A model generated the notes under the pieces. That model worked only from the letters and a program-made list of their open reading frames with translations. It was not told where the DNA came from and searched no databases. From the NCBI RefSeq assembly GCF_000972845.2, contig NC_040021.1:4837969-4901968 (forward strand): a stretch of DNA of 64,000 bases, read 5' to 3'. Below, piece by piece: positions 15,271-27,900 of the stretch; position 1 is the first letter of the stretch; each line of letters begins with the position of its first letter. Both the position numbers and the translations under genes were made by a program. This stretch comes from Larimichthys crocea (lineage: Eukaryota > Chordata > Actinopteri > Sciaenidae).

Positions 15271-15593
15271 CCAAAATATGGGATAAAAAGTGTCAAACTG
15301 TCCTTTTTGTTTAATCATTTAAACACAGCGGTACATCGGTTATGAAAAACAAAACACAAGCAAAGATACATGTACAAATGGCTTCATTCAAGCCACAAAC
15401 AAGCCAAGAACTTATGAGACAAATGTACAGGAATTATTTTGCCGTTTTATTTTTTTTTCTTCACATTATTGCTTTACAGTAAAATGCATTGGTTGGATAT
15501 GTCCAGTATAGCAAGACAATACATTCATATAAGTTATACAGATGTCCTCAGTAATGTTTTTTTATAGTAACTAACTTTACATTAAATATATTT

Positions 15594-15607
15594 TTTAATC
15601 ATTTATT
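15594..15607 (-). terminator. slc24a4: AATAAA/ATTAAA polyadenylation signals
   Basis: Adjacent minus-strand AATAAA (15607-15602) and ATTAAA (15599-15594), the first such cluster found downstream of the slc24a4 stop codon. Confidence 0.35.
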
Positions 15608-16351
15608 ATTCTTGACAAACAACTCCCACATCACATTGAGCTCACAGTGCATCAGGTCGCATTCAGTCGAGAAATACATACCAGTCTTGTGTTCGATCTG
15701 CCTTTCTAAACGTGTGTTTTCTAAAGTGTGTGCGCTTAGTTTGTACACAGGATTTCCATACATACAATCTGGATTTATGCAGAGCTACGGACACGTATGG
15801 CATCTGAATTCTACTGTTTTTTTTTTCTTCTCTCTCTCCTTCCTCTTCCAAAAAAAGTGACTTGGTAACAAAGACGTGAGTCAGAACGTACGCTGTGTGT
15901 CAAGATGAGGACAAAAAAAAGAGGAGCAGTGTTTGTTTCTATTTCCTCCCCCCCCCCTGCTGTGGTGATACCACTCAAACCTGGCGACTGGGACATGACC
16001 ACACAGAGCGAACGACAGAAACATACACGAAATAAACTTCAACGCTGCACATTCTGAATCAACTCGAGTGCAGTCCACACACAAAAAGTCACAAAATCAT
16101 AGGTCCTGTTTGTACAGAAGACCCACTGACAAGGTTGAGAGGGGAGGAAGAGGAGGTGTACGAGGAGATCAGTGAGTCTTTAGGCCCTGTGTGGTCACCT
16201 CCGTCCAGTAAACACAGCAAGTTTGAACCCCGATAGAGGAGCAGCTTAAAAAAGGGGGTCCACCTTCCTTTTTTTTTTTTAAATCCTTAAAGTCTGCTCT
16301 CATCCAGGTCCTTTGCAAAAGTATCAAACGTCCCGAGGGCAGTGGAGGAAA

Positions 16352-16371
16352 GCCATCCATCCATCCATCCA
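16352..16371. repeat. (CCAT)n microsatellite
   Basis: Five tandem CCAT units inside the probable slc24a4 3' UTR. Confidence 0.85.
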
Positions 16372-16553
16372 TGCATTCCCTGCTGCTCCATCAGCTAGGG
16401 TTGGTGGAGAGTTAATGCCCTTGTGCAAGAGGGGACGAGAGAGGAGAAAGGAGTGTGGTGTGCCAAGAACGAGGGGGACAGAAAAAAAAAAAGAATCAGA
16501 CTTCCCTCAAAGCCACTGTTCCTGAAATGTCCATCCTTTTGGGCTCAGTTCCT

Positions 16554-16555
<2 letters not shown>

Positions 16556-16586
<31 letters not shown>
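16556..16586. repeat. (CA)n microsatellite
   Basis: About 15 CA units in the probable slc24a4 3' UTR; TG-rich in the transcript. Confidence 0.95.
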
Positions 16587-16588
<2 letters not shown>

Positions 16589-17192
16589 GTGAGCTCACAC
16601 ATCAAGTACTACTAGACAAACCAACGTCACATCTCCACGGGATTCCCTCCCCGTCTTTATATGGCAACCTTGCAGGGGCCTTCGGTCACATAGAATTCTT
16701 TAAACTGAGATTGCATATACAAGTGCCTGCTGCCAGACTCGTGGCAGAGGAATATTTCCAACACTTAAAACACTTCCCCACACGCCTTTTGTTTTTTTTT
16801 CCCTCCTCCTTTTTTTAAAGTTTTGTAGTCTCTGCACCTCACTTGTGGACTCCTCACAGGCATTTTTGCATGATGTCAAAATGTCTGGATTGCAGTGTAG
16901 CTGCCGATTTTTGTAAAGTGGGTCCTGGGGCTGTTTCCATGGAGATGCCCAGAAAGCCCTCAGCCGTTTTGCTGTGCTGTGGTGGAGGAGCTGCGGGTTT
17001 TTAAATGTCCCAGCATGCACTGCAGACAGAGGCGGGGGGGTGTGCTCATGGTGTTAACGAGGTCCCAGTCCTGTTCCAGAGTCGAGAGCCCGGTGTGAGG
17101 AAATGTTGCATGGGCCCATACTGAGCACACACACACACACAATGTTATCTCTCACACTCTCACACACACAGTCAGTCACATATACACTGAAA

Positions 17193-17194
<2 letters not shown>

Positions 17195-17235
<41 letters not shown>
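17195..17235. repeat. (CA)n microsatellite
   Basis: About 20 CA units; shorter CA tracts lie just before it at 17130-17170. All read as (GU)n in a minus-strand transcript. Confidence 0.95.
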
Positions 17236-17238
<3 letters not shown>

Positions 17239-17410
17239 GGAAGCACTAGTTGATTCAGAATGAGAGGACGGCTGTTAAAGTGCAATATCTACATGTAACT
17301 CAAAATCAAGAGACCATCACCACTGACACCTCATGGAGTTTGTCCTTCTGAGTTTCCCTGATAACCGGCGGCTGTGGTTGACACCCCTGTCCTTGGTAGA
17401 GGGGATGCAG

Positions 17411-17427
17411 TACCCCCTACTGGCCAG
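17411..17427 (-). promoter_or_regulatory. CTCF-like motif
   Basis: The reverse complement reads TGGCCAGTAGGGGGTA, close to the CTCF consensus TGGCCASYAGRKGGC. It lies in the probable slc24a4 3' UTR; motif match only. Confidence 0.35.
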
Positions 17428-18843
17428 AAGTTGTTATAGCAGACAGTCAGTGTTGAGAACTGTCTGGTTTCTTTGCATTTTTTTGTTTGTTTTTTTGTTC
17501 TTTTTTTTAAAACTACCTCCATTCTGCTGCAGTCTCAAAAAAATGAGAACAAGTCACCCGACGATGACAGAAACCAGGATGCGTCCCACAGATCTGGAGC
17601 CAGTTTTTTGTTTTCGAAAGTTGTGCAGAGGGGGAAAAAAAGTGGACTGACCCATCACTGAATGTAAAGAACGCTGGGAAGTGGACACCACCACCACCTC
17701 CACCCTCCACCAGCAGCAGCCAGATACCCCCTCTGAGTGGTCAAATCTCCTTACAGCACAAAAAGCAAGAAAAAGCTTTTTTTTTTTCCATGTGCAATTT
17801 TCGTTTTCGGTGAAAAAACAGGCAATGTCCTATATTTGCAACAAGCTCTCCTCCGTGTTTCATACTAGACAAAACCTTGTTTTGAAAAAAAATAAATACA
17901 AAATAACAAGAAGAGAAAAAAAAAAGTGTTTACAAGTTTTACATTGTGCCGTGCTGCATATGCATAACACCCTCACAGTCGACTGATCTGGACTGTGACA
18001 CGTCGACACAAAGTGTCCTGACAAAATGTCTTTTTTTTTTTCCTCTCTTTTTTTTTTCTAAAGAAAAACAAAGCAGATTTGATCAAGCAGGTGAGGGTTG
18101 GGTGAAGTGAAGCGCTAACAGTATCTGCTCCCTGATGCCAAAAAAAGGCCATGCCAGGGGGGGTGTTGGGTCCAAGCTGGAGGAGGGGAGCTGCCAAGGA
18201 CAAAGCCCTCCTCCAGGGGGGAGTCGAGACGTGGGTAAAGGAGTGTATTCTTTTTTCTTTGGGTGCTGGGATAACACTGGAATTCTTTAAAAGGAATAAC
18301 TTTAAGGAGTTATCTCTACGATGGGGGCGGGGGGTTTGGTTGGAGGATTGTTTTTTTGTTTTGTTTCTCTTCACAGACTGGTTTGGTTCGTGGAAAAGCT
18401 TTGGACATGTCGTGTGAAAATCTACAATGTGAAAACAGTGAAAACACACACACACCACCAATCAACAGGGGCACTTATGATTCTGGAGGTCCCCGACATC
18501 TAAAAGGCATGCTAGATGGAGTAGAAAGTTAACAGGCGCACAGAGGAAATAAAGACTTTACTGCAATAACAGGCAATGCCCCAAAATAATGGGCATTCAA
18601 GGACTGGCACTGGGTGTCGAGAGGACAAACCGGAGACATAGAATGGAGTCCACTCTTACAGCGTGTACTGCCTCTTGAGGAAAAGAGATTCATACTTCGG
18701 ACTAAACATGGGAGGAGAAAAAGAGTCTGCAGATAGGTCCAGTATCAACGAAAGAAAAGAAAAAAAAAGAAGAAAAGAAAAAGATTCTGGGGTTTCTACA
18801 GGAGCGTTGAGGTTTTGGTATCTGAGGCATGCTGCTGTGCGCT

Positions 18844-18993
18844 CTACTCCTCCATGCACATGGGCAGGTTGACGAAGGTGAAGACGTTGTACTCGATCAT
18901 GACGGAGAAGCAGAGGAAGATGGCGTACAGGACGAGGACGTACAAGCCCAGCTTCACGTCCAGCCTCCATTTGTTCAGGTGGATCCCGAGCAC
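18844..18993 (-). CDS. slc24a4: slc24a4 coding exon 17 (residues 565-613 and stop)
   Basis: Encodes [40 protein letters not shown] and VNLPMCMEE, then TAG at 18846-18844. IHLNKWRLD and [11 protein letters not shown] are close to human NCKX4. Confidence 0.96.
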   Translation of the reverse strand: MLGIHLNKWRLDVKLGLYVLVLYAIFLCFSVMIEYNVFTFVNLPMCMEE

Positions 18994-21900
18994 CTGCACA
19001 AAACACAAGCGCCATCAGAATCAGGAGGTAGGTCGTGCACTAATCAGATGATCGGCGGTTCGATCCCCAGCTCCTCCAGTCTGCATGTCGAAGCGTCCTT
19101 GGGCAAGATACTGAACCCCAAGATTGCTCCCTCTGTTCCCTAAACTGACTGAATCATAAAAAGTGAAACTAAGAAAGTTTATTTTAGAAAAGTAGTGTTC
19201 ATTTGATGTCTTGTTATAAAGTAGAATCGTTGCTCTGCTGTGCCATTTTGACTGAAAACCAAATTCGGAAATAAAACTTTAAAAAAAAGTCTTTATTTAA
19301 GAAGTGCTTATTGATATAGATCGTTTTTGTACAGTGTGTGTTATTTGAAAATTTCAGGAATGATGATCTCAGTGTTTCTCCCAAGTCGGGTTATTTCATG
19401 CTTTTTCCTAAACATCACATATTCCAGCTGGTGTTTTATTTCTAGTTTTAGAAAATTGCTCCTTCTCTCAGACTAGAATTGCAATAAAAGATCAATTTTT
19501 TTTGTTTATTTTCTCCCGTTACGAGTCTCACATTTCAAGTTAATCACTGAATTTGGCACAACTAAGCGAATCTTGTTCTGTTTACTCCAAAAAGAAAAAC
19601 GCATTACCTCCTCGGCGTCAGATGATTCTTCACTGGAGTGTTTACAATACTCAAATTTAACATTTTGACGACTCTATTCAGTCATGAACAGTGCATCCGT
19701 GATGAGCAGGCAAAGAGAGCAGTTTTTATCTATATTGAAGTACTTTTCCCTTTAAAAACTCATGGTAGACTACAACAATGAACTTGTTATCTTCCTGGAA
19801 GTGGCCAGTGCGGCATAATCATCATTAACTGTTGCTCACCGTGAGGGCCACAGAGCCCAGCAGAAGCACCACAGAGTACACCAGACCCCGACTGTTAATC
19901 ATCACCTGCAGCACACAAGACGGAGAGAACAACAAATCATCTGCAGCTCTACAATCTTTCACGGATAAAAGGAGTGAGTGGATTTCTGTTCATACACTTA
20001 CAATAACACGGAGTTGACGAGATCGGAGTCCTTGTACAAAAGGTAAACAAGCTCCTTACCTCTGATCCGTAGCTGACGCACATGGTCTGTATCGCCCAGG
20101 GGACGCCGAGTCCCACCAGAATATCAAACACGTTGCTGCCGATAGTGTTGGACACCGCCATGTCTCCCAAACCTGCGACAAAAACCAAAAGTTATTAAAT
20201 AAAACAGCAAGTAGAACTTTAAGGTAGTTTTTCCAGGTCAAATAAAACTGAAGATTAACATTTTGCTGTTCTGTACTTTCTAATATTCACATGGGCCCTA
20301 TCCTTATTCAGATGGGAAGCGAGTGACACAGGGCTACACTGTGATGTCTATAAACAGCTCTGTACTATTTTCTCTTGTTCCCGTGCTCTGTAATACTCTT
20401 CACATCCCAATTTATTTAACTATTTTCCATGCACGTCGGAGACAACACACTTCTGGTTTTGTAAGTACGGCACACTAAATTTATGAACAGCAACAACATG
20501 GGCTTCTTTATATATCTGGATGTCCTGAAGTCTCACTTACGATGCAGACTCGGACGTCATAATACATTTCTTTATCCACGTACAAAAAGACCAGTGTGTG
20601 AGATTTAGTCACATCGAGCAGTGCAGTTCTTAATTGCATCCTCCTCGTTTCTTCAGGAAACTATAGTGGGTGCAAGACACTATCTGGAGCCAGTGTTTAG
20701 TTTGTCTGCTCTGGGCTACTGTAATACGGCAGTTCGACACTGTGGACAACAGGACAGCTTTGGAAAGGAAAAAATATAAATAAAACAGTTGCAGTCACGG
20801 ATAGCAGTGTACAGGATTAAGTTGCAGATTGCAACCACCAACTGAAGACCTTTGCAGTCAATATTAGGCAAGTTGGGATTGAAAGCAGGCGGTGAAGTGC
20901 CAAAGAAACAACACGCTGGCCACAAAACACACAGACAATGTATAAGGGCCAATTTAAAGCCAGTGTTCAGTTTGACTGTACTGTAGAAACATGATGGTTC
21001 CACAATAAAAAGTAAGAAAAACAGTTTTTTTTTTTATTTTCCAGGCGATTATCCACCAATGAGAACATCGTTATGGATACTATATTTACACCGGACCCTT
21101 AGAAAACAAGCAAACAAGACCATGCATCTATATTTGTTTAATCTAATGACCAAATGTGCACCACCTCTCCACTAGTGTAATAATAAATCCACCAGAGAGC
21201 TAATCTAAAAATGTTTTAGACTGAAAAAGTATACCTTGCCGAGCAACAATGAGACTGGCTATGCAGTCTGGGACACTGGTGCCTGCTGCCAGGAAAGTGA
21301 TGCCCATGATGACATCTGGGATTCCCAGAGTGTAGCCAATTATAGTGACCTGAGGGAAACATACAGAGAGAGAGAGAGCTCAAGAATAACATTCCCCCCC
21401 GTTAACCTTCAAACCAAAAAAACCCAAGTTGAAATGTCCCCTTTACTTCTCTTAACACAAACACACGATTAATCAAACAGGCGTCACCTCCCGCACCGCC
21501 GCTTCAACACTCTGTTGCTAGTAGCAACTGACCCTAGTCCTATAGCGGTTTTTGTAAGTGATGATTGGATTGATTTTCTGAGGTACCCCTGGGTTGGTAA
21601 CATGTAATTAAGTTACATGTAAGAGCCATAAAAGCCTCAGGAGGAGTTGATATTTTTGGTTAAAATAGAATCATTTTACAACAATCAGCCCTGTGATGAG
21701 CTGGCGAATCGTCCAGGGTGTACTCCGCCTCTCGCCCCAATGTCAGGCTAGGATTGGCTCCAAAAAACAACCCATACCAATGTAAGATATTGGAGATAAC
21801 TGGTATGTTGAGAATAAAAAAAAGTGGAAGAATGGGAGAAAGATTTATTTTCAGGAAACCTGATTTTGATGACACCTTTTTTAATATTACATCTGTGCTA

Positions 21901-24900
21901 CAAAATTTTTAATCGGAGATGGTTATGAATCTACCGGGTAATTAAACTTAAAGGGCTGTGGATGTAGATCCAGAACAGACTTTATCCCAAAGTTAAGTTT
22001 TTAAATATCATCTTTTAGGGGTCCTCTTCTATCATTTCAGCACATGCTTTGAATTAGGCATAATCCAGTCAGCACGGTGCAAATCCATTATTAAACCTGT
22101 CCCACAGTGATTAAAGAATACCCCGAATGCCCCTTAATCTTAGGGCAGCTTAGAAAGTGTTTCTAACATACTGAATTCTCAGATGGTCTTTCGTCAATCT
22201 TTACTGGAAGTTTGCTTACATCGCTGCATAGATGTGCATAGTGAGGGAAGAAGGCGTTTACAGTGTCGACTACTACGATGAATTGTCAGACAACACTCCA
22301 AACCAAAAAGATGCAATTTACGATCATATTAAAACAGAAAAACTGCAAATTTGAGAAGCTGACCAACACTACAAGACTCAAGCAAACATTACACTCACCA
22401 TCCAGACCATGAAGTAGGAGAAGACGGCAATCCAGATAGTGGACAGGATGAAGGAGAGCATGAAGAATTTCTCCCATCGAGGCTTGCCACAGTTCGGGAC
22501 GGTGAAGAAGAGCAACAGGAGCAGAGGCCACGAGATCAGCCACTTCAGCTTGCTGCCGATACCGTCTGCAGCAGAAACGCACAAGAAATCAGCCTCCTCT
22601 AGTTTTTTGATCATTGGATATTGATTGAAACACATTTACAGTTTAGAGTATGCTCGCTCTTTAACGAGTGGTGGGGAGAAAAAAGAATAAAATGTAAATA
22701 GCCTTTTTCTCATGCCAGGTTCAGACCATATTTCCCACAGATCTTTTCACTTAAAAATGTATTATCAAGTCTGATTTCCTTTTATCGATTATGTAAATAG
22801 TTTTTAAACAGACATGCAAACATTCACATACATGTTTCTTACATTTGAAGCCAGTGAAGTGGAAAGTTCAAGTTCTTTAAATAACGTATACGAAAGAACA
22901 TCATAGATTTATCAAATATGATCATCACCCCTGAAGGATCTATCCATACGCCCAGTCACATACTTGGAATATGAAACGGTGAGATGGTCTCGTTCTCCTC
23001 CACCTCGGTGGGTTTGTCCTCTGGCACGTTCCCATTCTCGATTTCAACCTTCCCGTCGATCACTTGTGTCTCCACTCCATTGGCAGCTTGAACCAACTTC
23101 TGGCGCTTTCAGAAAAAAGAAACTAAGTCAAAGAGCACATGAGCAGACACGCTGCTGCCCTGACTGCTGCTCTACTGCCTCATTTTTAATGTTTCTGTAG
23201 TCACGAATGAAAAAAAAGGTTAACATATAGCAACAACAACAACAACGCGCAGCTGTACCTCTGTAATGATGAGGCGACTGGCCATGCGCAGGCGGGTCTT
23301 GGGTCCAAAATGGCTGGTGACCATGACACGGAGGCCAGCTTCTGGAAACCTGAACTTTGAAGGGCTGGCGTTCATGATCTCGTCCACCATCACCACCGAT
23401 CCACGGCTGTAAGCCTTGCTGGGCTTGACTGAGGGGGGTTTGGTGGAATATGATACATCGAAAAAACAAAATGTCATGACTTAATGAACAAACTGTGCAT
23501 CAATCTACCAGCACAGAACTGTGTTTTCATTCATTTCAATCTTTCATTCAAGTGTGTGTACTTGATACCTTCCTGACAGTGAATTTCAGTTAATTATTAA
23601 TCAACTACGCCTCACTGGAATATCCTAAAATGCATTCGTAAGAGGTGGACAGCCATCAAAAGCTCTGCACTGAATTTTTAACAGCGTAGCCTGCAGCACT
23701 ACATCGTCCCGGGCCAAGTTACAAAGGATTATTAATGGACTGAGCCAGAGCCATTTTGTCACCATGTCAGTGTTAAAGCTGCACCAGGCAAGATTTTTGT
23801 CAACATACACCATTCCCATTACCCTAAATCAAGACTTGAGCTCAGTGTGGACAGTTCAATGCGTCCACAAATCAAAACCTTCGAGCAAGAACGTCCCCTA
23901 AACAACAGCATGTAGACAAGGCGGGGTGTTCCCTAAAGCTATGGAAATCAGTCCCTCCTCTCATGCCCTGGAAATTTATGTCCTTCCCCTCCAGATAGTC
24001 TTGTGCTAGGAGGGTTTTGCAGTAGATGCATGTACGAAAATATGAATGAGACTCTCACAAAAACTGTAGCTGATGGGTTCATCTCTATCCATTATCTGTA
24101 ACTGCTTATCCTCATCAGGGTCACAGTGGGGCTGGAGACTATTCCAGCTGATTTTTGGGCGAGTGAGACACTGAGTGAGATGAATTAATGTCTCTCTCTC
24201 TGCTAGGGGTACAGTGGTATGCTCAGGGCGGCCTCAGCGTGTCATCGAGCCACCCATTAAGGACCGCCCACAAAATCCTGGACTGAAAACTGGTGAAAAA
24301 CGGTTTGAACTTCTAACGCTTCTCGCGTGTTTTCAGCAACTATTTTCCAACATATTTAATGTATTTAAAAAGAAATCTCAGAATTGCCTTCACGTGGTTT
24401 TGCTGGAGCAGCAGATTCTTTTCTCACTTATTTGGAAATCACCTCCATACTCACTAGGTGTTGGACACCCCCGAACATCACACACCAGCTGCTTTAACAT
24501 GAGTACGCTATGTGCCGTTACTGACATCACAACTTCAAATAGCTTCCCTAAATTGCCTGGTGCACCTTTGAAGTTTGCCTACATGTGAATATTTATGTGC
24601 GGACCAAGGTTGGGTTAAAAAAGAAAAAAATCTATGACATGAAAGATGTAAGCTCTGGTATCTTTGAATTTCAAACTGTTGTGCAGGTAGTCGATGCATT
24701 AAACATATGTGCAGTCCACCTTGTTGTTGCTCTGACAATGATACACATAAAATGTTTTATTGGAATCCAATATCTCCTCGCTGTATGTAAGTTGCAGAGT
24801 ATGGGGAATAAAAAAAAGTTCCACAGTACACTTATTAGTTTAACTCAGCTAATTTATGTGCATTCGTGCATGCATAATAAGTCAAATTAAGGCTGTGTAA

Positions 24901-27900
24901 ACAAAGCCGGCATAAACATTTCCTCATGTGAAATTCATTACCACTTAGGAGTGAGTGGGTCTACGCCCCAGAGACCAGCAGAAGAAAAGTAGTATGCAAG
25001 CAGAAAGAATTGGCACACACAGCAGCACAACACTGTTGACAACAAGCAAGGGTAGGTTTAGTAAGGCTAAACAGACAGGCGTGTTCACACTAATGCAGCC
25101 AAAAGTGGGAAGGGGTTAAGATCTCTCAGAGGGGTTAAATGTTAAAGATTAGACACTTCTGAAAAGGTCGCAGGTTGGAAAGGAAGAAGTAGAGAACTGT
25201 GGCACTGAGGAAAGCTCAACCTAAACATGACATTAAAGATGATATTTAGGAGTTTTTAATAAGTTTGAAAGACAAAACAAGCCTCAATGATCTATATCAC
25301 TATCATATCATATTGTCTCTACACACAACTCTAAAACTCACTCATTTACATCCCCCATTATACAAAAACTAATACCACCGATATCTGTACACTGAATAAG
25401 AAACTACAGCCAGAAACCAATTAACTTAACCATTAAGTGCCTTTTAAATGTACATGTTGACTTGTTTGTTATATTTGTACCAAACGTGCAGCGTGAAAAC
25501 AACTTGTGCGTTTACAGTCACACAACTATTTCTTGATTTAGCTTCCTTTTTTAATAGGGTAGATGAGAGGTAACAAACTTCTCATCAGTCAGCAAGTAAG
25601 CAAATCAGCATATCTGCCAAAAGGTCAAACTATTGCTTGAGAAAATTTCCAGAAGAATACAGTGACAGCTGAAGCAGCTGAAGTTAGTTCAGCAGAAAGG
25701 GGCAAAGGTTAAAGCCGAAAAGACCTTCCAGCAGAAAGAAACAACCACAGTCTTCCAGAGAATCAAATATCGTCTTCATGTAATCATGGTGTTGGGTACC
25801 CAGCCTGTCTGATTAACCTTACCTGTTGAGAGTAAAGGCGATGACGGGTCGTCATCCCAAACATAGTCATAACTAGTATTACCGTCCTCCATCTCACTGC
25901 TGGCCGCAGCGTTACCGTTGGCCACGTTCTTCTTCGACTTCCCCATGAAAAATCTCTGCATGCTGGAGTTGAATCTGGTAAACAGATGAAACATAATCCC
26001 ATAAATTAGCGATACTGAAATAGTTCAGCCCAGAGTCCAAAACGGAAAAGAAGTAAACAACATAGGACATCCAGTAAGATTCACATTTGTAAATAGGATT
26101 CATGAGCTTCAGATGAAAGGCTCCCCACTCGTTTGAAATATAGATATAGTGTGTGTTAATTAGCCAAAATATATTTACTCTGCATACTTCTATAGAATCA
26201 GTTCACAGTTAAGGTGGCCTACTTTCTAAAAAAGAAAACAGCATCAGCGTGCTGGAGCGAGAAAGAGTGAAATGTTCCCAAGAAGCCAATCACAGGGCTT
26301 TCATCAGCCACACGGGCCTTCGAATAAGACGTTTGAGTGCCATTACATAAAAACGGATCTCACATACTGCCTTTGAACAAAAAATGTCTGCAGATGTAAC
26401 ACTGGCAACATCACAAGAGCTGCTCCATCTTTTCCAGAGGTTATAGCCTGCACCTTCAGGAGCCAACATTAACATTGAAAAATGTATGTTAACATAAATG
26501 CTGGAGATGCTGCAGGACACAAATTGGTAACCATACCCACATATTATACATATTCAGGACATGCCCCAAGTGTTTCTGGCACTATCTTTTACATATATTG
26601 TTGACTGCAGCACTTAAATGTATCATAATTAAATGGATAAAGCCTCATTCTCCCTACATACATTAAGAAGATCAGGGAAATTTACCAGATGGAACAATGC
26701 CTTGAGAATTTAAAATAATACATTTGTCAATAGGTGGCTTTGCTATGGCTACACTAGTGCAGTGAAGTGATTTAAAAAAGGGCCAGTGTGTAAGATCTAG
26801 GAGTATCTAATATCTAATATGCATACGTATGTTTTTATTATGTGTATAATCACCAGGAAATAAGACTTGTTATGTCTTCAAAGGTGAGCCAGTAAACGCT
26901 GACCCTAGATGTGGCCTTTTGCTTTTTATGCGAGTTTTTTTCTGGACATATTTGAAAGGAGAGTATTCAGTTGGTTGTAATTTGAAACTTCACCACTAGG
27001 TGCCACTAAATCTTACACTTTAATTATGTAATTCTGCACTTATGTCTAACTTAAACCCTGTTAAATGCACGCCTGTGCTATGTATTACGATCAGAAATGG
27101 GAAACAACAGACAACATGTGAATGTGTGTGATTATAACAAGTTGCTGAAAGTTAAAAATGTTCAATTCTAGCAATAATTTACTGGTTTTACACCTTAACT
27201 TTGTGAGTTATGTTTTCTTCATATATAAATTGAGGGTTTAATGATAGGCCTAGTAGTTGTTAGCCTATAGAAACTATAACTATAACAATACTGTAAAAGA
27301 TTATTAAAACAAATAACTGTAAAACTGTTAGCTAAATAAACAAAGATTAGTGTAAAAACTAATTCATAGCTCTATATTTTTCTTTCAACCTCCAGTCAGG
27401 TGATAAAACAAAGTTAGCTAATTGCTACAAATAAATATAGTTTAGTTTGACATTAGAAAAAGAGACAAACATCAACAGAATGTCCCTTGAAGATGGAGAT
27501 AGATGTAATTCAGGCAGAAGCAGAGTGTCTGATTACATGTTGTACAGTACATTTTGTCGGTTTTAGGCCCAGATATAGAGTAATGACATTCAAAAAAAAA
27601 CATTTAAGATTTAAAAGTATTAAAAAGACATTTTATGACGTTACATCTTTCCCTGTGCAGCTATTTGTTTTATATTTGGCAGCATGCGTCCAATTTTAAA
27701 AGTGAGTAAAAACAAAATTCACAGCCAAGGAGCCATGGAAGATCACCTCCGAACACTGATCGCTCTATATTTAAAACCCACTCTACCCCATTTTGACTGG
27801 AATGGTTCAAAATGGTCAGCAGGGTATTTTGGGAGAGGGGAGACGTATGACAGCATAACCTACAGTAAGCACTCCTTTCCTCCAAATGAGAAAGGAGAGG

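Larger units (their letters stand above)
3447..15580. other. Gene-free interval between tmem121 and slc24a4
   Basis: About 12 kb between the 3' ends of two converging genes. No frame longer than about 150 codons and none with a recognisable family, apart from transposon relics listed separately (Tigger-like MITE, L2-type LINE tail, palindromic MITE, Tc1 relic, hAT-like MITE fragments, GAAA microsatellite). The remainder is AT-rich. Stretches without visible repeat character, such as 3540-4020, 8420-9140, 11010-11380 and 13960-14360, contain many ATTA/TAAT cores and could be conserved regulatory DNA, which cannot be shown from one sequence. Confidence 0.6.
15580..18843 (-). other. slc24a4: Probable 3' UTR of slc24a4
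   Basis: Minus-strand sequence after the slc24a4 stop. It has no coding similarity and contains purine/pyrimidine runs, a CCAT repeat (16352-16371) and CA tracts (16556-16586, 17195-17235). On the minus strand the first cluster of poly(A) signals is AATAAA at 15607-15602 with ATTAAA at 15599-15594; another AATAAA lies at 15451-15446. That gives a 3' UTR of about 3.2-3.4 kb. The extent is inferred; an earlier non-canonical site cannot be excluded. Confidence 0.4.

Noticed and set aside
15594..18843. Separate genes in the many short frames of the slc24a4 3' region
   Set aside because: Frames are short, overlap on both strands and follow homopolymer and CA tracts; a long 3' UTR explains the region better.
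19026..19155. Functional tRNA gene, because of a perfect B box
   Set aside because: No tRNA cloverleaf or convincing A box at the right distance, and the flanks match a known type of fish SINE; the same applies to 57867-57990 and 41930-42005.
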